DNA of 64,000 nucleotides from Nocardioides oleivorans (GCF_004137255.1 NZ_SDWT01000005.1:1-64000); one strand, 5' to 3'. Shown: positions 24,652 to 33,335, numbered from the stretch's first letter. The notes: generated by a model from the letters alone, not told the origin. Made by a program: numbers and translations.

Positions 24652-25436
24652 CCGGTGTGGACCTCGGTCACGACCACGTCGAGCTGGGTGCCCTTCGGCG
24701 TCGGATCGCCGATCTCGACGGTCCAGCCGAGGCGGGTGAGGGCATCCGCGAGCGCCGCGGGCGTGCGCGGGTCGGCGCCGTCCTCGAGCAGGGCGCGGAC
24801 GATGCGGCCCTTGGTCGCCTTGTTGAAGTGGCTCACGACGGTCCGCCTGCCACCCGACTCGTGGAGCACGCGGACCGTCGCGACGCGACGCGCGAGGTCC
24901 TTCGTGGGGCGCCAGAAGGCGGCGTACGTGCTGGAGCGCAGGTCGACGAGCAGCCCGGTGCCCATGCCGTCGGTGACCGCCTCGCCGAGGACCTCGCGCC
25001 AGGCGCCGGCGACCGAGCCGACGCCGGGGAGGGTCGCGTCGCCGGAGAGGCGGTAGGCGGGGATCCGGTCGCCGGGTCGCACGATGCCGAACAGCGAGCT
25101 GGTCACGGCGAGGCGCGACGTCGCGCGGCGGCGGGCCGCCGGGGAGAGGGTCGCGAGGCCGAGGGCGTCGTAGAGCACGCCGGTGTAGATCGCGTCGGCG
25201 CGCGCGGTGGGTGCGGTGCCGAGCACGGCGTTGCGGTCGACCAGGTCGCGCTGGGCGGGGCCGAGGCCCAGGACGCTCGCCGCCCGGTCCGGGTCGTCGC
25301 GGCAGAGCGTGGTGAGCGCGTCGAGGAGCCTCTCGCGCGTCGGGGTGAGGGCGGGGAAGGAGAGCGACTCGAGGTCGAGGGACTTGCCCCGCCGGGCGGC
25401 GGTCTTGCCCTCGCTGGGCGGTAGCAGGATCAGCAC
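24648..25436 (-). CDS. yaaA: YaaA family peroxide-stress protein
   Basis: A 262-residue protein of the YaaA (DUF328) family, recognised by the N-terminal LILLPPSEGKT and the VSHFNKATKGRIVR segment near the C-terminus. In E. coli, YaaA lowers free iron under peroxide stress and binds DNA. The GTG at 25436 gives the standard family start. It converges with the FUSC-type gene, and the two stop codons share two bases. Divergent from the RNB gene with a 52-nt gap. Confidence 0.9.
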   Translation of the reverse strand: MLILLPPSEGKTAARRGKSLDLESLSFPALTPTRERLLDALTTLCRDDPDRAASVLGLGPAQRDLVDRNAVLGTAPTARADAIYTGVLYDALGLATLSPAARRRATSRLAVTSSLFGIVRPGDRIPAYRLSGDATLPGVGSVAGAWREVLGEAVTDGMGTGLLVDLRSSTYAAFWRPTKDLARRVATVRVLHESGGRRTVVSHFNKATKGRIVRALLEDGADPRTPAALADALTRLGWTVEIGDPTPKGTQLDVVVTEVHTG

Positions 25437-25488
25437 GCGCGCAAGCGTAGGCAGCGGACGGTGTGGCGATATGGCTAGGGTCGGCCTC

Positions 25489-26940
25489 ATGCCCAGCAAC
25501 CGTGTGGTGAAGGTCCGTTCGACGGGTGACAGCGTCACCGCGCAGGAGATGCGCGATGGCATCACTGCGATCCAGCAGGAGATGAAGGTGACCGCGGCCT
25601 TCCCCGACGCGGTCGAGCGTGCGGCCGCCGAGGCGGCGGAGCACCCGCGACTCCCCGAGCTGGACCGCACCGACATCGAGCTGGTCACGATCGACCCCGA
25701 GTCCGCGCGCGACCTCGACCAGGCGATGCACATCGAGCGCAACGGCGACGGCTACGTCGTCCACTACGCGATCGCCGACGTGGCGGCGTTCGTGACGCCC
25801 GGCGACCCGGTCGACGTGGAGGCCAACCGCCGCGGCGAGACCCTCTACGGCGCGAGCTCGAAGATCCCGCTCCACCCCACGGTGCTCAGCGAGGGCGCCG
25901 CGTCGCTGCTGCCCGACGAGGTGCGCCCGGCCCTCCTCTGGACGATCCAGGTCGACGACACCGGGGAGGGCGTCGACGTACAGGTCGAGCGGGCGCTGGT
26001 GCGGTCGCGCGCCAAGCTCTCCTACGAGCAGGTGCAGGCCGACATCGACGCCGGCACCGCCTCGCCCCTGATGGAGCTGCTCAAGGAGGTGGGCGAGCTG
26101 CGACTGGCGCGAGAGGCGGCGCGCGGCGGGGTGTCGCTCCCGCTGCCCGAGCAGGAGCTCGTCGAGACCGGCGACGGCCACTGGGAGCTGGAGTTCCGCG
26201 AGCTGCTGCCCGCGGAGACCTGGAACGCGCAGATCTCGCTGCTCACCGGGATGGCGGCGGCCGGGCTGATGGTCTACGCCCGCACCGGCATCCTCCGCAC
26301 GCTCCCGCCGGCCGACCCGCGCGACGTGCAGCGCCTGCACCGCACGGCGCGGGCGCTCGGGATCGAGTGGCCCGCCGAGCAGCTCTACCCCGACTTCGTC
26401 CGCACGCTCGACCCGTCGAGGCCGACCCACGCGGCGATGATCGTCGCGTGCACGCGGCTCCTCCGCGGCGCGGGCTACGTGACCTTCAACGGCGAGCTGC
26501 CGGCGTACTCCCAGCACTCCGGGCTCGCCTCCGAGTACGCCCACGTCACCGCCCCGCTCCGCCGCCTCGCCGACCGCTACGCCGGCGAGATCTGCCTCGC
26601 GCTGTGTGCCGGGACCGAGGTGCCCGAGTGGGTGCTCTCCGCGATGACCGAGCTCCCCGACACCATGTCGAGCTCGAGCAGGCGCGCCCACCAGTACGAG
26701 AACGCGATCGTGGACCTGTGCGAGGCCGAGCTGCTCCATGACCGCGTGGGGGAGACCTTCGACGCCGTGGTCGTGGACATCGAGGAGAAGGATCCCACCA
26801 AGGGCGACATCACCATCCAGGACCCCGCCATCGAGGCCGCGGTCACCGGCAGCTCGGACCTCCCGCTCGGCGAGGAGGTCTCCGTCGAGCTGGTCTCCGC
26901 CGACCCGACCACGCGCAAGGTGGTCTTCCGCCTGGCCTGA
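25489..26940 (+). CDS. RNB-domain ribonuclease (RNase II family)
   Basis: A 483-residue exoribonuclease. The RNB active-site region is clear: IDPESARDLDQAM supplies the clustered metal-binding Asp residues, followed by YAIADVAAFV. The typical late motif is YAHVTAPLRRLADRY. The protein is shorter than RNase R/II and seems to lack N-terminal cold-shock domains. The S1 region at the C-terminus is reduced. TAGGGT (25476-25481) lies 7 nt before the ATG with no SD, suggesting a leaderless mRNA. It should degrade RNA 3' to 5'. Confidence 0.93.
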   Translation: MPSNRVVKVRSTGDSVTAQEMRDGITAIQQEMKVTAAFPDAVERAAAEAAEHPRLPELDRTDIELVTIDPESARDLDQAMHIERNGDGYVVHYAIADVAAFVTPGDPVDVEANRRGETLYGASSKIPLHPTVLSEGAASLLPDEVRPALLWTIQVDDTGEGVDVQVERALVRSRAKLSYEQVQADIDAGTASPLMELLKEVGELRLAREAARGGVSLPLPEQELVETGDGHWELEFRELLPAETWNAQISLLTGMAAAGLMVYARTGILRTLPPADPRDVQRLHRTARALGIEWPAEQLYPDFVRTLDPSRPTHAAMIVACTRLLRGAGYVTFNGELPAYSQHSGLASEYAHVTAPLRRLADRYAGEICLALCAGTEVPEWVLSAMTELPDTMSSSSRRAHQYENAIVDLCEAELLHDRVGETFDAVVVDIEEKDPTKGDITIQDPAIEAAVTGSSDLPLGEEVSVELVSADPTTRKVVFRLA

Positions 26941-27041
26941 GCCGGGCCTCGGGGGTGCTAGCACCAACGGACAACTGGCACGTCGCCCGCGAGCGTCCCT
27001 AACGTCGGGTCCACGGACGACGCCGATCGCCAGGAGCCCGG

Positions 27042-27110
27042 ATGCCACCCACGACCAGGTCGACGCGCGCCACCGGTGCGAGGCGCGACCTCCCGGAGGG
27101 TGCGGCATGA
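27042..27110 (+). CDS. 22-residue leader ORF before a Ser/Thr kinase gene
   Basis: ATG at 27042 has a good AGGAG (27032-27036) with 5-nt spacing, and the frame runs 22 codons to a TGA that overlaps the kinase ATG (ATGA). The peptide is short and basic with Thr/Arg repeats and shows no motif. The strong SD and exact stop/start overlap suggest it is translated and couples translation of the kinase. It could also be a chance ORF. Confidence 0.45.
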   Translation: MPPTTRSTRATGARRDLPEGAA

Positions 27111-27973
27111 GCGCGCTCGCGGTCCCGATGCCGGACGAGCCGCCTGTCCTGGCGGCCGGTGAGGAGATCGCGACCGGCTACACGGTGATCGGCCACCTCT
27201 CGCGAGGCAGTGCGGTCGACGTCTACGAGGTGTGGTCGGAGGAGCGCCTGTGCAGCTGCGTGGCCAAGACCATCCGCCCGGACCGGGTGGACGTCGCACG
27301 CGTGCGCTACCGGCTGCTGCAGGAGGGGTGGCTCCTCAAGGTGCTCGCCCACCCGCACCTGCCGCGCGCCTTCGAGACCGTCGAGGGAGCGAGCCCGGTC
27401 GTCATCCTCGAGACCGACGTCGGGCCGACGCTCGCGGAGCTGGTCAGCGAGCGTCGGCGACCGGTCGAGGACCTGGGCCATCTCGGGAGCCAGCTCGCCT
27501 CCGCGGTCGGATACCTCCACGGACAGGGCTACCTCCACCTCGACATCCACCCCGGCAACGTCATGGTGCACGGCACCCGGGTGACCCTCGTCGACCTCAG
27601 CATCGCCCGGCCACCAGGACGGGTGCACCGTGGACTGGGCACCCCGGCCTACCTGGCTCCCGAGCAGGCCCGCGGTGCGATGGTCACCGCCGCCACCGAC
27701 GTGTGGGGGCTGGGCGCGACGCTCTACGAGGTCGCGACGGGGGTGGCGCCGTTCGCGCCCCTCGACGAGTCCGAGCGCGTGGCACTCGACGCAGGCACCT
27801 TCCTCCAGCTGCAGCGACCTGCCCCGCAGGTCAGCCGCCTGCGGACGCACGTGCCCGCGCCGTTCGCCGACCTGGTGACGGCGTGCCTGGCTCCGGACCC
27901 CGCCGACCGGCCGGTCGTGAGGGACGTCCTCGACCGGCTCGACGGGCTCAGGCGCCGAGGTCGACGGGCTTGA
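27107..27973 (+). CDS. Stand-alone Ser/Thr protein kinase, atypical catalytic loop
   Basis: A 288-residue kinase domain. The N-lobe has HLSRGSAVDVYEVW and the ATP-binding Lys in VAKTIRP. The catalytic loop is HLDIHPGNV, so the usual Lys after Asp-x is a His. DFG is replaced by DLS (LVDLSIARP), and LAPEQA precedes the C-lobe. No membrane or sensor domain. An SD (GGAGGG) sits 6 nt before the ATG. It resembles the kinase at 16648 (same DLS and similar LGATLY/F region). The His substitution may lower activity or mark a pseudokinase-like subgroup. Its stop is 3 nt from the 3' end of rnpB on the other strand. Confidence 0.87.
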   Translation: MSALAVPMPDEPPVLAAGEEIATGYTVIGHLSRGSAVDVYEVWSEERLCSCVAKTIRPDRVDVARVRYRLLQEGWLLKVLAHPHLPRAFETVEGASPVVILETDVGPTLAELVSERRRPVEDLGHLGSQLASAVGYLHGQGYLHLDIHPGNVMVHGTRVTLVDLSIARPPGRVHRGLGTPAYLAPEQARGAMVTAATDVWGLGATLYEVATGVAPFAPLDESERVALDAGTFLQLQRPAPQVSRLRTHVPAPFADLVTACLAPDPADRPVVRDVLDRLDGLRRRGRRA

Positions 27974-27976
27974 GGG

Positions 27977-28371
27977 GAGTGGGTCGGCCTGTAGGCCGGG
28001 TTCTGTCCTGGCTGGACCGGAGTCCAGCGCAGGGGCGACCATCCATCTGCGACGACCGTTGCCGGCCGCCTGGTGCGATCTACCCGGATGCTCGGGCGGG
28101 CAGCCCTCAGGCACATCCTGTCTGATCTTGCTCCGGGTGGGGTTTGCCTAGCTGCGCCGGTCGCCCGGCGCACTGGTGGTCTCTTGCACCACCGTTTCAC
28201 CCTTACCAGCACCCGGAGGTGCTGGCGGTCTGTTCTCTGTGGCACTGATCCCGCGGGTTTCCCCGGGTGGCTGTTGGCCACCACCCTGCCCTGTGGAGCC
28301 CGGACCTTCCTCGACCCGCTGTCCCGGACGAACCGGGAGCACCGGGCCGCGGCCGCCCGGCCGACCCACTC
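27977..28371 (-). ncRNA. rnpB: RNase P RNA (bacterial class A)
   Basis: The minus strand carries the conserved P1 pairing (GAGTGGGTCGGCC at the 5' end with GGCCGACCCACTC at the 3' end), the early GAGGAAAGTCCGGGCTCC-like segment (here GAGGAAGGTCCGGGCTCC), the GGGTGCTGGTAAGGGTGAAA region and the late GACAGAACCCGGCCTACAGG signature. The length is about 395 nt, normal for actinobacteria. A TAGACT -10 (28379-28384) sits 7 nt upstream of the 5' end. It is the catalytic RNA that matures tRNA 5' ends. Confidence 0.96.
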
Positions 28372-28398
28372 GGGGGTGAGTCTAGGGCCGGGGACTCC

Positions 28399-29466
28399 TC
28401 AGTACGACTCCGACGAGGAGTGGTGGAAGGAGTCGGCGTCGACCGGGTGGTCGGCGAGCTCGGGGCGGGGCGGTGTGAGCGTGGCGTAGCCGCCCGCGTC
28501 GAGCACACGCTGGATCCTCCCGGTGGTCTGCTCGCGCGCCTCGTCCAGCTGCGTGTCGCGGTTGTCGAGGATCCGGCTCCGCACGCTGTGCAGCAGCCCG
28601 ACCGCCGTGGGAGCAGATGAGATCGGCAGGTCGACGGTCTCGGTGTCGGGCAGCTGGTCGACCACCAGCCCGAGGATCGAGGAGATGCCTGCGGCGATGC
28701 CGCCCAGCACGGCTCCGCCCGGCACGAGCGACACGAGCGAGAAGATGCTCGACGACGCAGGCGCTGCGATGCGGAGGACGTCGAGCGTGGTCTGGGTCTG
28801 CCGGTTCGCCCGCTCCTGGAGCTGCAGGTCGAGTCGCCGGGCCGTCTCGACCAGCAGGTGGACGACGCTGGTGCGAGCGGTGCAGACGGCGACGACCGCG
28901 CCCGCCGATGCCACCCCGATCGTGGCGGCGAGCTCGGCCTGCAGCTCGCGCGAGGTGCTGAGGCCCCCGCTGAGCTCGACGAAGCCGTCCTTGGCGTCGC
29001 CGTACCAGTGGCTCAGGGAGGCGTTGAGGCTCGCGAGGTCGGTGTCGACGGACCCGCCCAGCAGGTCGCCGATGCTGCCCAGCGTGACCGCGGCGGCCGC
29101 GAGGGCGTCGGGGTCGGGCGTGACGAGGGACTGCAGCCCGGGCACGAAGTCGGCGACCTGCGCCGACCCCCACGCCCGGGAGGTCGCGACCAGGTCGTCG
29201 AGCTCGCGCCGGACGTCGGCGGCCCGGTCACCGCTCCCGCCGAGGCTGATGACCGGTCGGACGAACGTGTGCGCGTAGGGGTGGGTCCACCCGAGCGTCA
29301 CGGTGTACGTCGCCGTCGCGTCGCCCTGCCCCAGGACCAGGTCCGGGCCGAAGTGCTCGATCGCGGCATCGACGAAGTGCAGCTCCACCAGCAGGTCCCC
29401 GACGCGCTGCAGCAGTCGGGGCAGGTCGTCCCAGTCGGCCGACTTCATCCGTCGTGCGGGGCTCAC
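28399..29466 (-). CDS. WXG-containing protein with hydrophobic core, possible type VII substrate
   Basis: A 355-residue protein. Residues 80-210 are long alpha-helices, with a WYG turn at 154-156 (LSHWYGDAKDG) like the WXG turn of ESX substrates. About residues 250-285 are a Gly/Ala/Ile-rich hydrophobic stretch (VPGGAVLGGIAAGISSILGL) that could insert in membranes. The C-terminus is helical and polar. It has no Sec signal. The GTG start overlaps the stop of the small upstream gene (GTGA), forming a coupled pair. This suggests a type VII-like effector or structural protein, but no ESX machinery is in the window and the family is not recognised. Confidence 0.68.
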   Translation of the reverse strand: MSPARRMKSADWDDLPRLLQRVGDLLVELHFVDAAIEHFGPDLVLGQGDATATYTVTLGWTHPYAHTFVRPVISLGGSGDRAADVRRELDDLVATSRAWGSAQVADFVPGLQSLVTPDPDALAAAAVTLGSIGDLLGGSVDTDLASLNASLSHWYGDAKDGFVELSGGLSTSRELQAELAATIGVASAGAVVAVCTARTSVVHLLVETARRLDLQLQERANRQTQTTLDVLRIAAPASSSIFSLVSLVPGGAVLGGIAAGISSILGLVVDQLPDTETVDLPISSAPTAVGLLHSVRSRILDNRDTQLDEAREQTTGRIQRVLDAGGYATLTPPRPELADHPVDADSFHHSSSESY

Positions 29467-29882
29467 GACCGGTCACCGCCCGGCACCGGAGGATCGGGGA
29501 CGACCACGGGCGGCGTGGCGAATTCGTCGGCGTCGTCGAGCCGCAGGTGGTCGAACTGGGCCTGCGCGGCCGCGTCGGTGGCGGCGTAGTCCTGGGCGAT
29601 CTGGACCAGGGCGGTGCCGGTGTCGCGCAGGCTCGTCGTGGTGTCGCCGAGTGCCCGCTGGAGGTCGACCCCCAGGTCCACCATGTCGGAGACGAGCCGG
29701 TCACCCGCGCCACCGAGGCGGCCGGCGTTCGCCCGGACCTGCGCGTCGGCCACGTCCGCGTCGGTCGCGAACTCCCACCAACGGAGCGACAGCGCGGGGA
29801 AGTCGACCCACCCCGTCCGCAGCAGCTCGTAGAGGTCGGCGCCGAAGTCGCTGCCCTGACCGACGTCCCCCGGGTCGCTCAT
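29463..29882 (-). CDS. Small helical protein resembling EspC/WXG100 partners
   Basis: A 139-residue protein from the ATG at 29882. Residues 45-115 form helices with the pattern RDTGTALVQIAQDYAATDAA, close to EspC-like ESX proteins. It includes Y99-x3-D103, the YxxxD/E type VII secretion signal. The N-terminal part has an aromatic cluster (SLRWWEFATDA). The C-terminus is Pro/Val-rich. It is coupled to the downstream WXG-containing gene. A secreted or chaperone partner role is inferred. Confidence 0.68.
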   Translation of the reverse strand: MSDPGDVGQGSDFGADLYELLRTGWVDFPALSLRWWEFATDADVADAQVRANAGRLGGAGDRLVSDMVDLGVDLQRALGDTTTSLRDTGTALVQIAQDYAATDAAAQAQFDHLRLDDADEFATPPVVVPDPPVPGGDRS

Positions 29883-29956
29883 CGTGTGTGCCCCATGCAG
29901 ACACGATGTCCGCGCCGCGCGCGGTCGAACCTCCCCGGAACCGGGGGCAGCGGGGG

Positions 29957-30796
29957 TCAGGCGATGCGCGTGACGTCGACCCGCACGAACATCGAGGAGG
30001 TCTCGGCGCCGGAGTAGATGCCGTGCAGGGGGCGTACGTCGAGGTAGTCGCGGCCGGTCGCGACCACGACCCAGCGGTCGCCCGGCTCCAGGTCGTTGGT
30101 CGGGTCGAAGCCGTGCCAGCCGTCGTCCCACCACTCGACCCAGGCGTGCGACTCGCCCTGGACGGTCTCGCCGATCCTGGCATCGGCCTGCGGGTGGAGG
30201 TAGCCCGAGACGTAGCGGGCCGGGATGCCGATCGAGCGCAGGCAGCCGAGCACGAGGTGGGCCATGTCCTGGCACACGCCGGCGCGCTGGGTCCACGCCT
30301 CGGTGGCGGGGGAGGCGGCGTCGGTCGAGCCGGGGACGTAGGACACCTCGGCGTGGACCAGCGAGCAGATCTCGCGTGCGGCCTCGCCGGGCGTGCCGGC
30401 CGTCGACGCGATCTCGAGCGCCCTCGCGGCGAGGTCGTCGGGCGGGGCGACGAGGACCGGCAGGTCGAGGTACTCCGTCCAGCGGTCGGCCACGGCCGGC
30501 CCGGCGAGGTCCTCCCAGGCCAGCGCCGGCAGCGACGCGGGTGGCCGGTCGGTGTGGACGGTCGACACGGCCGTCACGGTCATCGACTCGTGCGGGTCGA
30601 GCACCTCGAAGGACGTGACGTCGTTGCCGAAGTAGTCGCGGTAGTCGTAGGTCCACGGCGTCGGGGAGACGCCGAGCCGTGTGTGCACGACGATCTGGCC
30701 CGGCCCGGTCTGGGGCGTCATCCGTGCCTGGTTGTACGACGCCAGAGCGAGGCCGTCGTACTCGAAGCCGGTCGTGTGGACGATGCGCAGCTGCAT
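29957..30796 (-). CDS. Transglutaminase-like cysteine protease-fold protein
   Basis: A 279-residue protein with an N-terminal beta domain (MQLRIVHTTGFEYDG) and a transglutaminase core. The nucleophile Cys is in RAGVCQDMAHL, the His in GESHAWVEWW and the Asp in GFDPTNDL. It belongs to the set of ATP-grasp / alpha-E / transglutaminase genes known to travel together and thought to make and process a peptide of unknown nature. The ATG overlaps the alpha-E stop as TGATG. It probably acts as an amidase or peptidase. Confidence 0.93.
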   Translation of the reverse strand: MQLRIVHTTGFEYDGLALASYNQARMTPQTGPGQIVVHTRLGVSPTPWTYDYRDYFGNDVTSFEVLDPHESMTVTAVSTVHTDRPPASLPALAWEDLAGPAVADRWTEYLDLPVLVAPPDDLAARALEIASTAGTPGEAAREICSLVHAEVSYVPGSTDAASPATEAWTQRAGVCQDMAHLVLGCLRSIGIPARYVSGYLHPQADARIGETVQGESHAWVEWWDDGWHGFDPTNDLEPGDRWVVVATGRDYLDVRPLHGIYSGAETSSMFVRVDVTRIA

Positions 30797-31722
30797 CAGG
30801 TCCGACCTCCCATCCAGTGCGTGCCTTCGGATCCGGCGAAGTAGCGGTGCGCGATGGCCTCGGTGGCCCGCGCACAGGTGACCTGCAGCCGCTCCATCTC
30901 CGCCGGCAGGTCGGCGATCACGTCGGCGAGCGGGCGGTACTCCAGCTCGGCGCGGGTGCGGCCGATGAGCCGGTGCGCGTCGTTCTGGAAGCCGACCCGC
31001 TGCCCGGACTCGAGGTTGTCGAGGCACTGCTCGGCGCGCGAGAGGGCGAAGACGACCGAGCGGGGGAAGAGCCGGTCGAGCAGCAGGAACTCCGCCGCGC
31101 CGCGCTCGGTCTCGAGCCCCTTGTAGGTGCGGAGGAACGCCTCGTGCCCGCCGCAGGCGCGCAGCGTGTTGGACCACGGCGAGCCGACCCCGCCCGCGAG
31201 CGAGGCGGTGGCGACGAGACGCGAGGTCATGTCGGCGCGCTCGATCATCCGGCCGAGGACGAGGAACTGCCACCCCTCGTCGCGCGTCATGGACGCGTCG
31301 GCGGCGCCGTTGATCAGGGCGGCCCGGTCACGCACCCAGCGGAAGCTCGCGCCCTGGCCCATCCGGCCGAACTGCCCGGACGTGACCGTGCGGAAGGTGG
31401 TGTTCAGCGCCTCCCACATGTTCACCGAGAGGGTCTCGCGCGCCCGCCGGGCGCTCTCGCGCGCGGCGGCCAGCACGGCGGCGATCGAGTCCGGTGCGGT
31501 GGGGTCGTAGGCCAGCAGGCCGAGGACCAGGTCGAGGCCGACCTCGCTGTCGGTGGGCGGGTCGACACCCATGACCGACAGCAGGTTGCGGCACGTCGTC
31601 TCCTCGTCGCCGGAGTCCTCCAGCAGGAGCGTGGTCTGCACGTCGAGGATGCGGGCGGTGTCCTCGGCGCGCTCGACGTAGCGGCCGATCCAGAACATCG
31701 ACTCGGCGATGCGGCTCAGCAT
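30796..31722 (-). CDS. Alpha-E domain protein
   Basis: A 308-residue all-helical alpha-E family protein with the hallmark N-terminus MLSRIAESMFWIGRYVERAE (Arg/Glu-rich first helix). Repeated ERAD/ERGA helices follow. Biochemical function is not established; its genes are nearly always next to a circularly permuted ATP-grasp enzyme and a transglutaminase. It overlaps the ATP-grasp gene by 7 nt and the transglutaminase gene by 1 nt, so all three are coupled. Confidence 0.92.
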   Translation of the reverse strand: MLSRIAESMFWIGRYVERAEDTARILDVQTTLLLEDSGDEETTCRNLLSVMGVDPPTDSEVGLDLVLGLLAYDPTAPDSIAAVLAAARESARRARETLSVNMWEALNTTFRTVTSGQFGRMGQGASFRWVRDRAALINGAADASMTRDEGWQFLVLGRMIERADMTSRLVATASLAGGVGSPWSNTLRACGGHEAFLRTYKGLETERGAAEFLLLDRLFPRSVVFALSRAEQCLDNLESGQRVGFQNDAHRLIGRTRAELEYRPLADVIADLPAEMERLQVTCARATEAIAHRYFAGSEGTHWMGGRT

Positions 31723-33335
31723 CCGGCACCGTCCTCCCCGGCGGTGTCCGTGTCGGACGCGTGCGGATGGCGGACCTGGTGCTGCTGCTGTTGCTGCTGC
31801 TGGCCCTCCACGGTGGCGGCTGCCTCGTCCATGGCGGGGCCGGGGCTCGGGGTCGGGCCGACCGGGACCGGTGCCGGCGCCTCCACCCGCGGGACGGGCG
31901 TCGGCGCGGTGCCGGCGAGCACCCACGTGTCCTTGGAGCCGCCGCCGCGGGAGGAGTTCACGATCAGCTGGCCCTCCTCGAGCGCGACCCGGGTGAGGCC
32001 GCCGGGCAGCACCCACACGCGCTGGCCGTCGTTGACGGCGAAGGGCCGCAGGTCCACGTGGCGTGCGGCCATCGTGCCGTCGACGTAGGTCGGCACCGTG
32101 GAGAGCTGGACGACCGGCTGCGCGATCCACGCGCGCGGGTCCTGCATGACCCGCTGCCGCAGCTCGTCGAGCTCGGTCCTGGTGGCCGCGGGGCCGATCA
32201 CGATGCCCTTGCCGCCGGAGCCGTCGACGGGCTTGATCACGAGCTCGTCGAGGCGGTCCATGACCTCCTCGCGAGCATCGGCGTCGCCGAGCCGCCACGT
32301 GTCGACGTTGCGGAGCCGGGGCTCCTCGCCGAGGTAGTAGCGGATGATGTCGGGGAGGTAGGTGTAGACGAGCTTGTCGTCGGCCACGCCGTTGCCGACC
32401 GCGTTGGCGAGCGTCACCTGACCGCTGCGCGCGGCGTCGATGAGGCCGGGGCAGCCGAGCAGCGAGTCACCGCGGAAGTGCACCGGGTCGAGGAACTCGT
32501 CGTCCACGCGGCGGTAGATCACGTGCACCGGCTCGAGCCCGTGCGTCGTACGCATCATGACGCGCCCGCGACGGCACTGCAGGTCGCGGCCCTCGACGAG
32601 CTCGACGCCCATCGTGCGGGCCAGCAGGGCGTGCTCGAAGTAGGCGCCGTTGTAGACGCCCGGGGTCAGCACGACCACCGTCGGGTCGGTGACGCCGGCG
32701 GGCGCGGCGGCGCGCAGCGCGGCCAGCAGCCGCTGCGGATAGCTCGCGACCGGACGGATCCGGTGGTGGGAGAACGCCTCGGGCAGCGCCGCCGCGATGG
32801 AGCGGCGGTTGGTCATCACGTAGGACACTCCCGACGGCACCCGGACGTTGTCCTCGAGCACGCGGAAGTTGCCCTCGTCGTCGCGGATCAGGTCGATGCC
32901 GGAGACGTGGACGCGTACGCCGTTGGGCGGGCGCACGCCGCCGGCCTCGCGGTGGAAGTGGGAGGAGGTGGCCACGACGCGGCGCGGGATCACGCCGTCC
33001 TCGAACACCTGGCCGGCGTCGTAGACGTCGGCCAGGAAGGCCTCGAGCGCCTTCACGCGCTGCTGCACGCCGGCGTCGACCTCCTGCCAGGTCTCCATCT
33101 CGATCACGCGCGGCACGATGTCGAGCGGGAAGGCCCGCTCCTCCCCGCCGATGTCGAAGGTGACGCCCTGGTCGAGGTACGCCGTCCGCAGCGCCTCGAC
33201 GCGCGAGGCGACGTCGTCGGGGTCGAGGTCGTTGAAGGAGCGACTCAACGTGAGGTAGGGATCCCGGGGAGCACCGGCCTCGAACATCTCGTCATAGGCC
33301 CGACCCGTGGCGTAGTCGTCGAACAGGCGCGGCAT
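31716..33335 (-). CDS. Circularly permuted ATP-grasp protein
   Basis: A 539-residue protein of the circularly permuted ATP-grasp type 2 family. Conserved pieces: VLEDNVRVPSGVSYVMTNR, KLVYTYLPDIIRYYLGEEP, and VIKPVDGSGGKGIVIGP with ATP-binding Lys and glycine loop. The last 60 residues are a Pro-rich tail with seven consecutive Gln, an unusual low-complexity end. Such enzymes are predicted carboxylate-amine ligases. TAGGGT (33342-33347) lies 6 nt before the ATG with no SD, so the operon probably starts as a leaderless mRNA here. Confidence 0.93.
   Translation of the reverse strand: MPRLFDDYATGRAYDEMFEAGAPRDPYLTLSRSFNDLDPDDVASRVEALRTAYLDQGVTFDIGGEERAFPLDIVPRVIEMETWQEVDAGVQQRVKALEAFLADVYDAGQVFEDGVIPRRVVATSSHFHREAGGVRPPNGVRVHVSGIDLIRDDEGNFRVLEDNVRVPSGVSYVMTNRRSIAAALPEAFSHHRIRPVASYPQRLLAALRAAAPAGVTDPTVVVLTPGVYNGAYFEHALLARTMGVELVEGRDLQCRRGRVMMRTTHGLEPVHVIYRRVDDEFLDPVHFRGDSLLGCPGLIDAARSGQVTLANAVGNGVADDKLVYTYLPDIIRYYLGEEPRLRNVDTWRLGDADAREEVMDRLDELVIKPVDGSGGKGIVIGPAATRTELDELRQRVMQDPRAWIAQPVVQLSTVPTYVDGTMAARHVDLRPFAVNDGQRVWVLPGGLTRVALEEGQLIVNSSRGGGSKDTWVLAGTAPTPVPRVEAPAPVPVGPTPSPGPAMDEAAATVEGQQQQQQQHQVRHPHASDTDTAGEDGAGC

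Noticed and set aside
26954..26965. Perfect palindrome GGTGCTAGCACC after the RNB gene
   Set aside because: It is short, has no loop for a terminator and no second copy nearby. It may be an operator, but nothing supports this beyond symmetry.
24259..27108. A 949-residue minus-strand open frame across several genes
   Set aside because: It covers the antisense of the RNB ribonuclease and parts of two other real genes; composition is that of a shadow frame.
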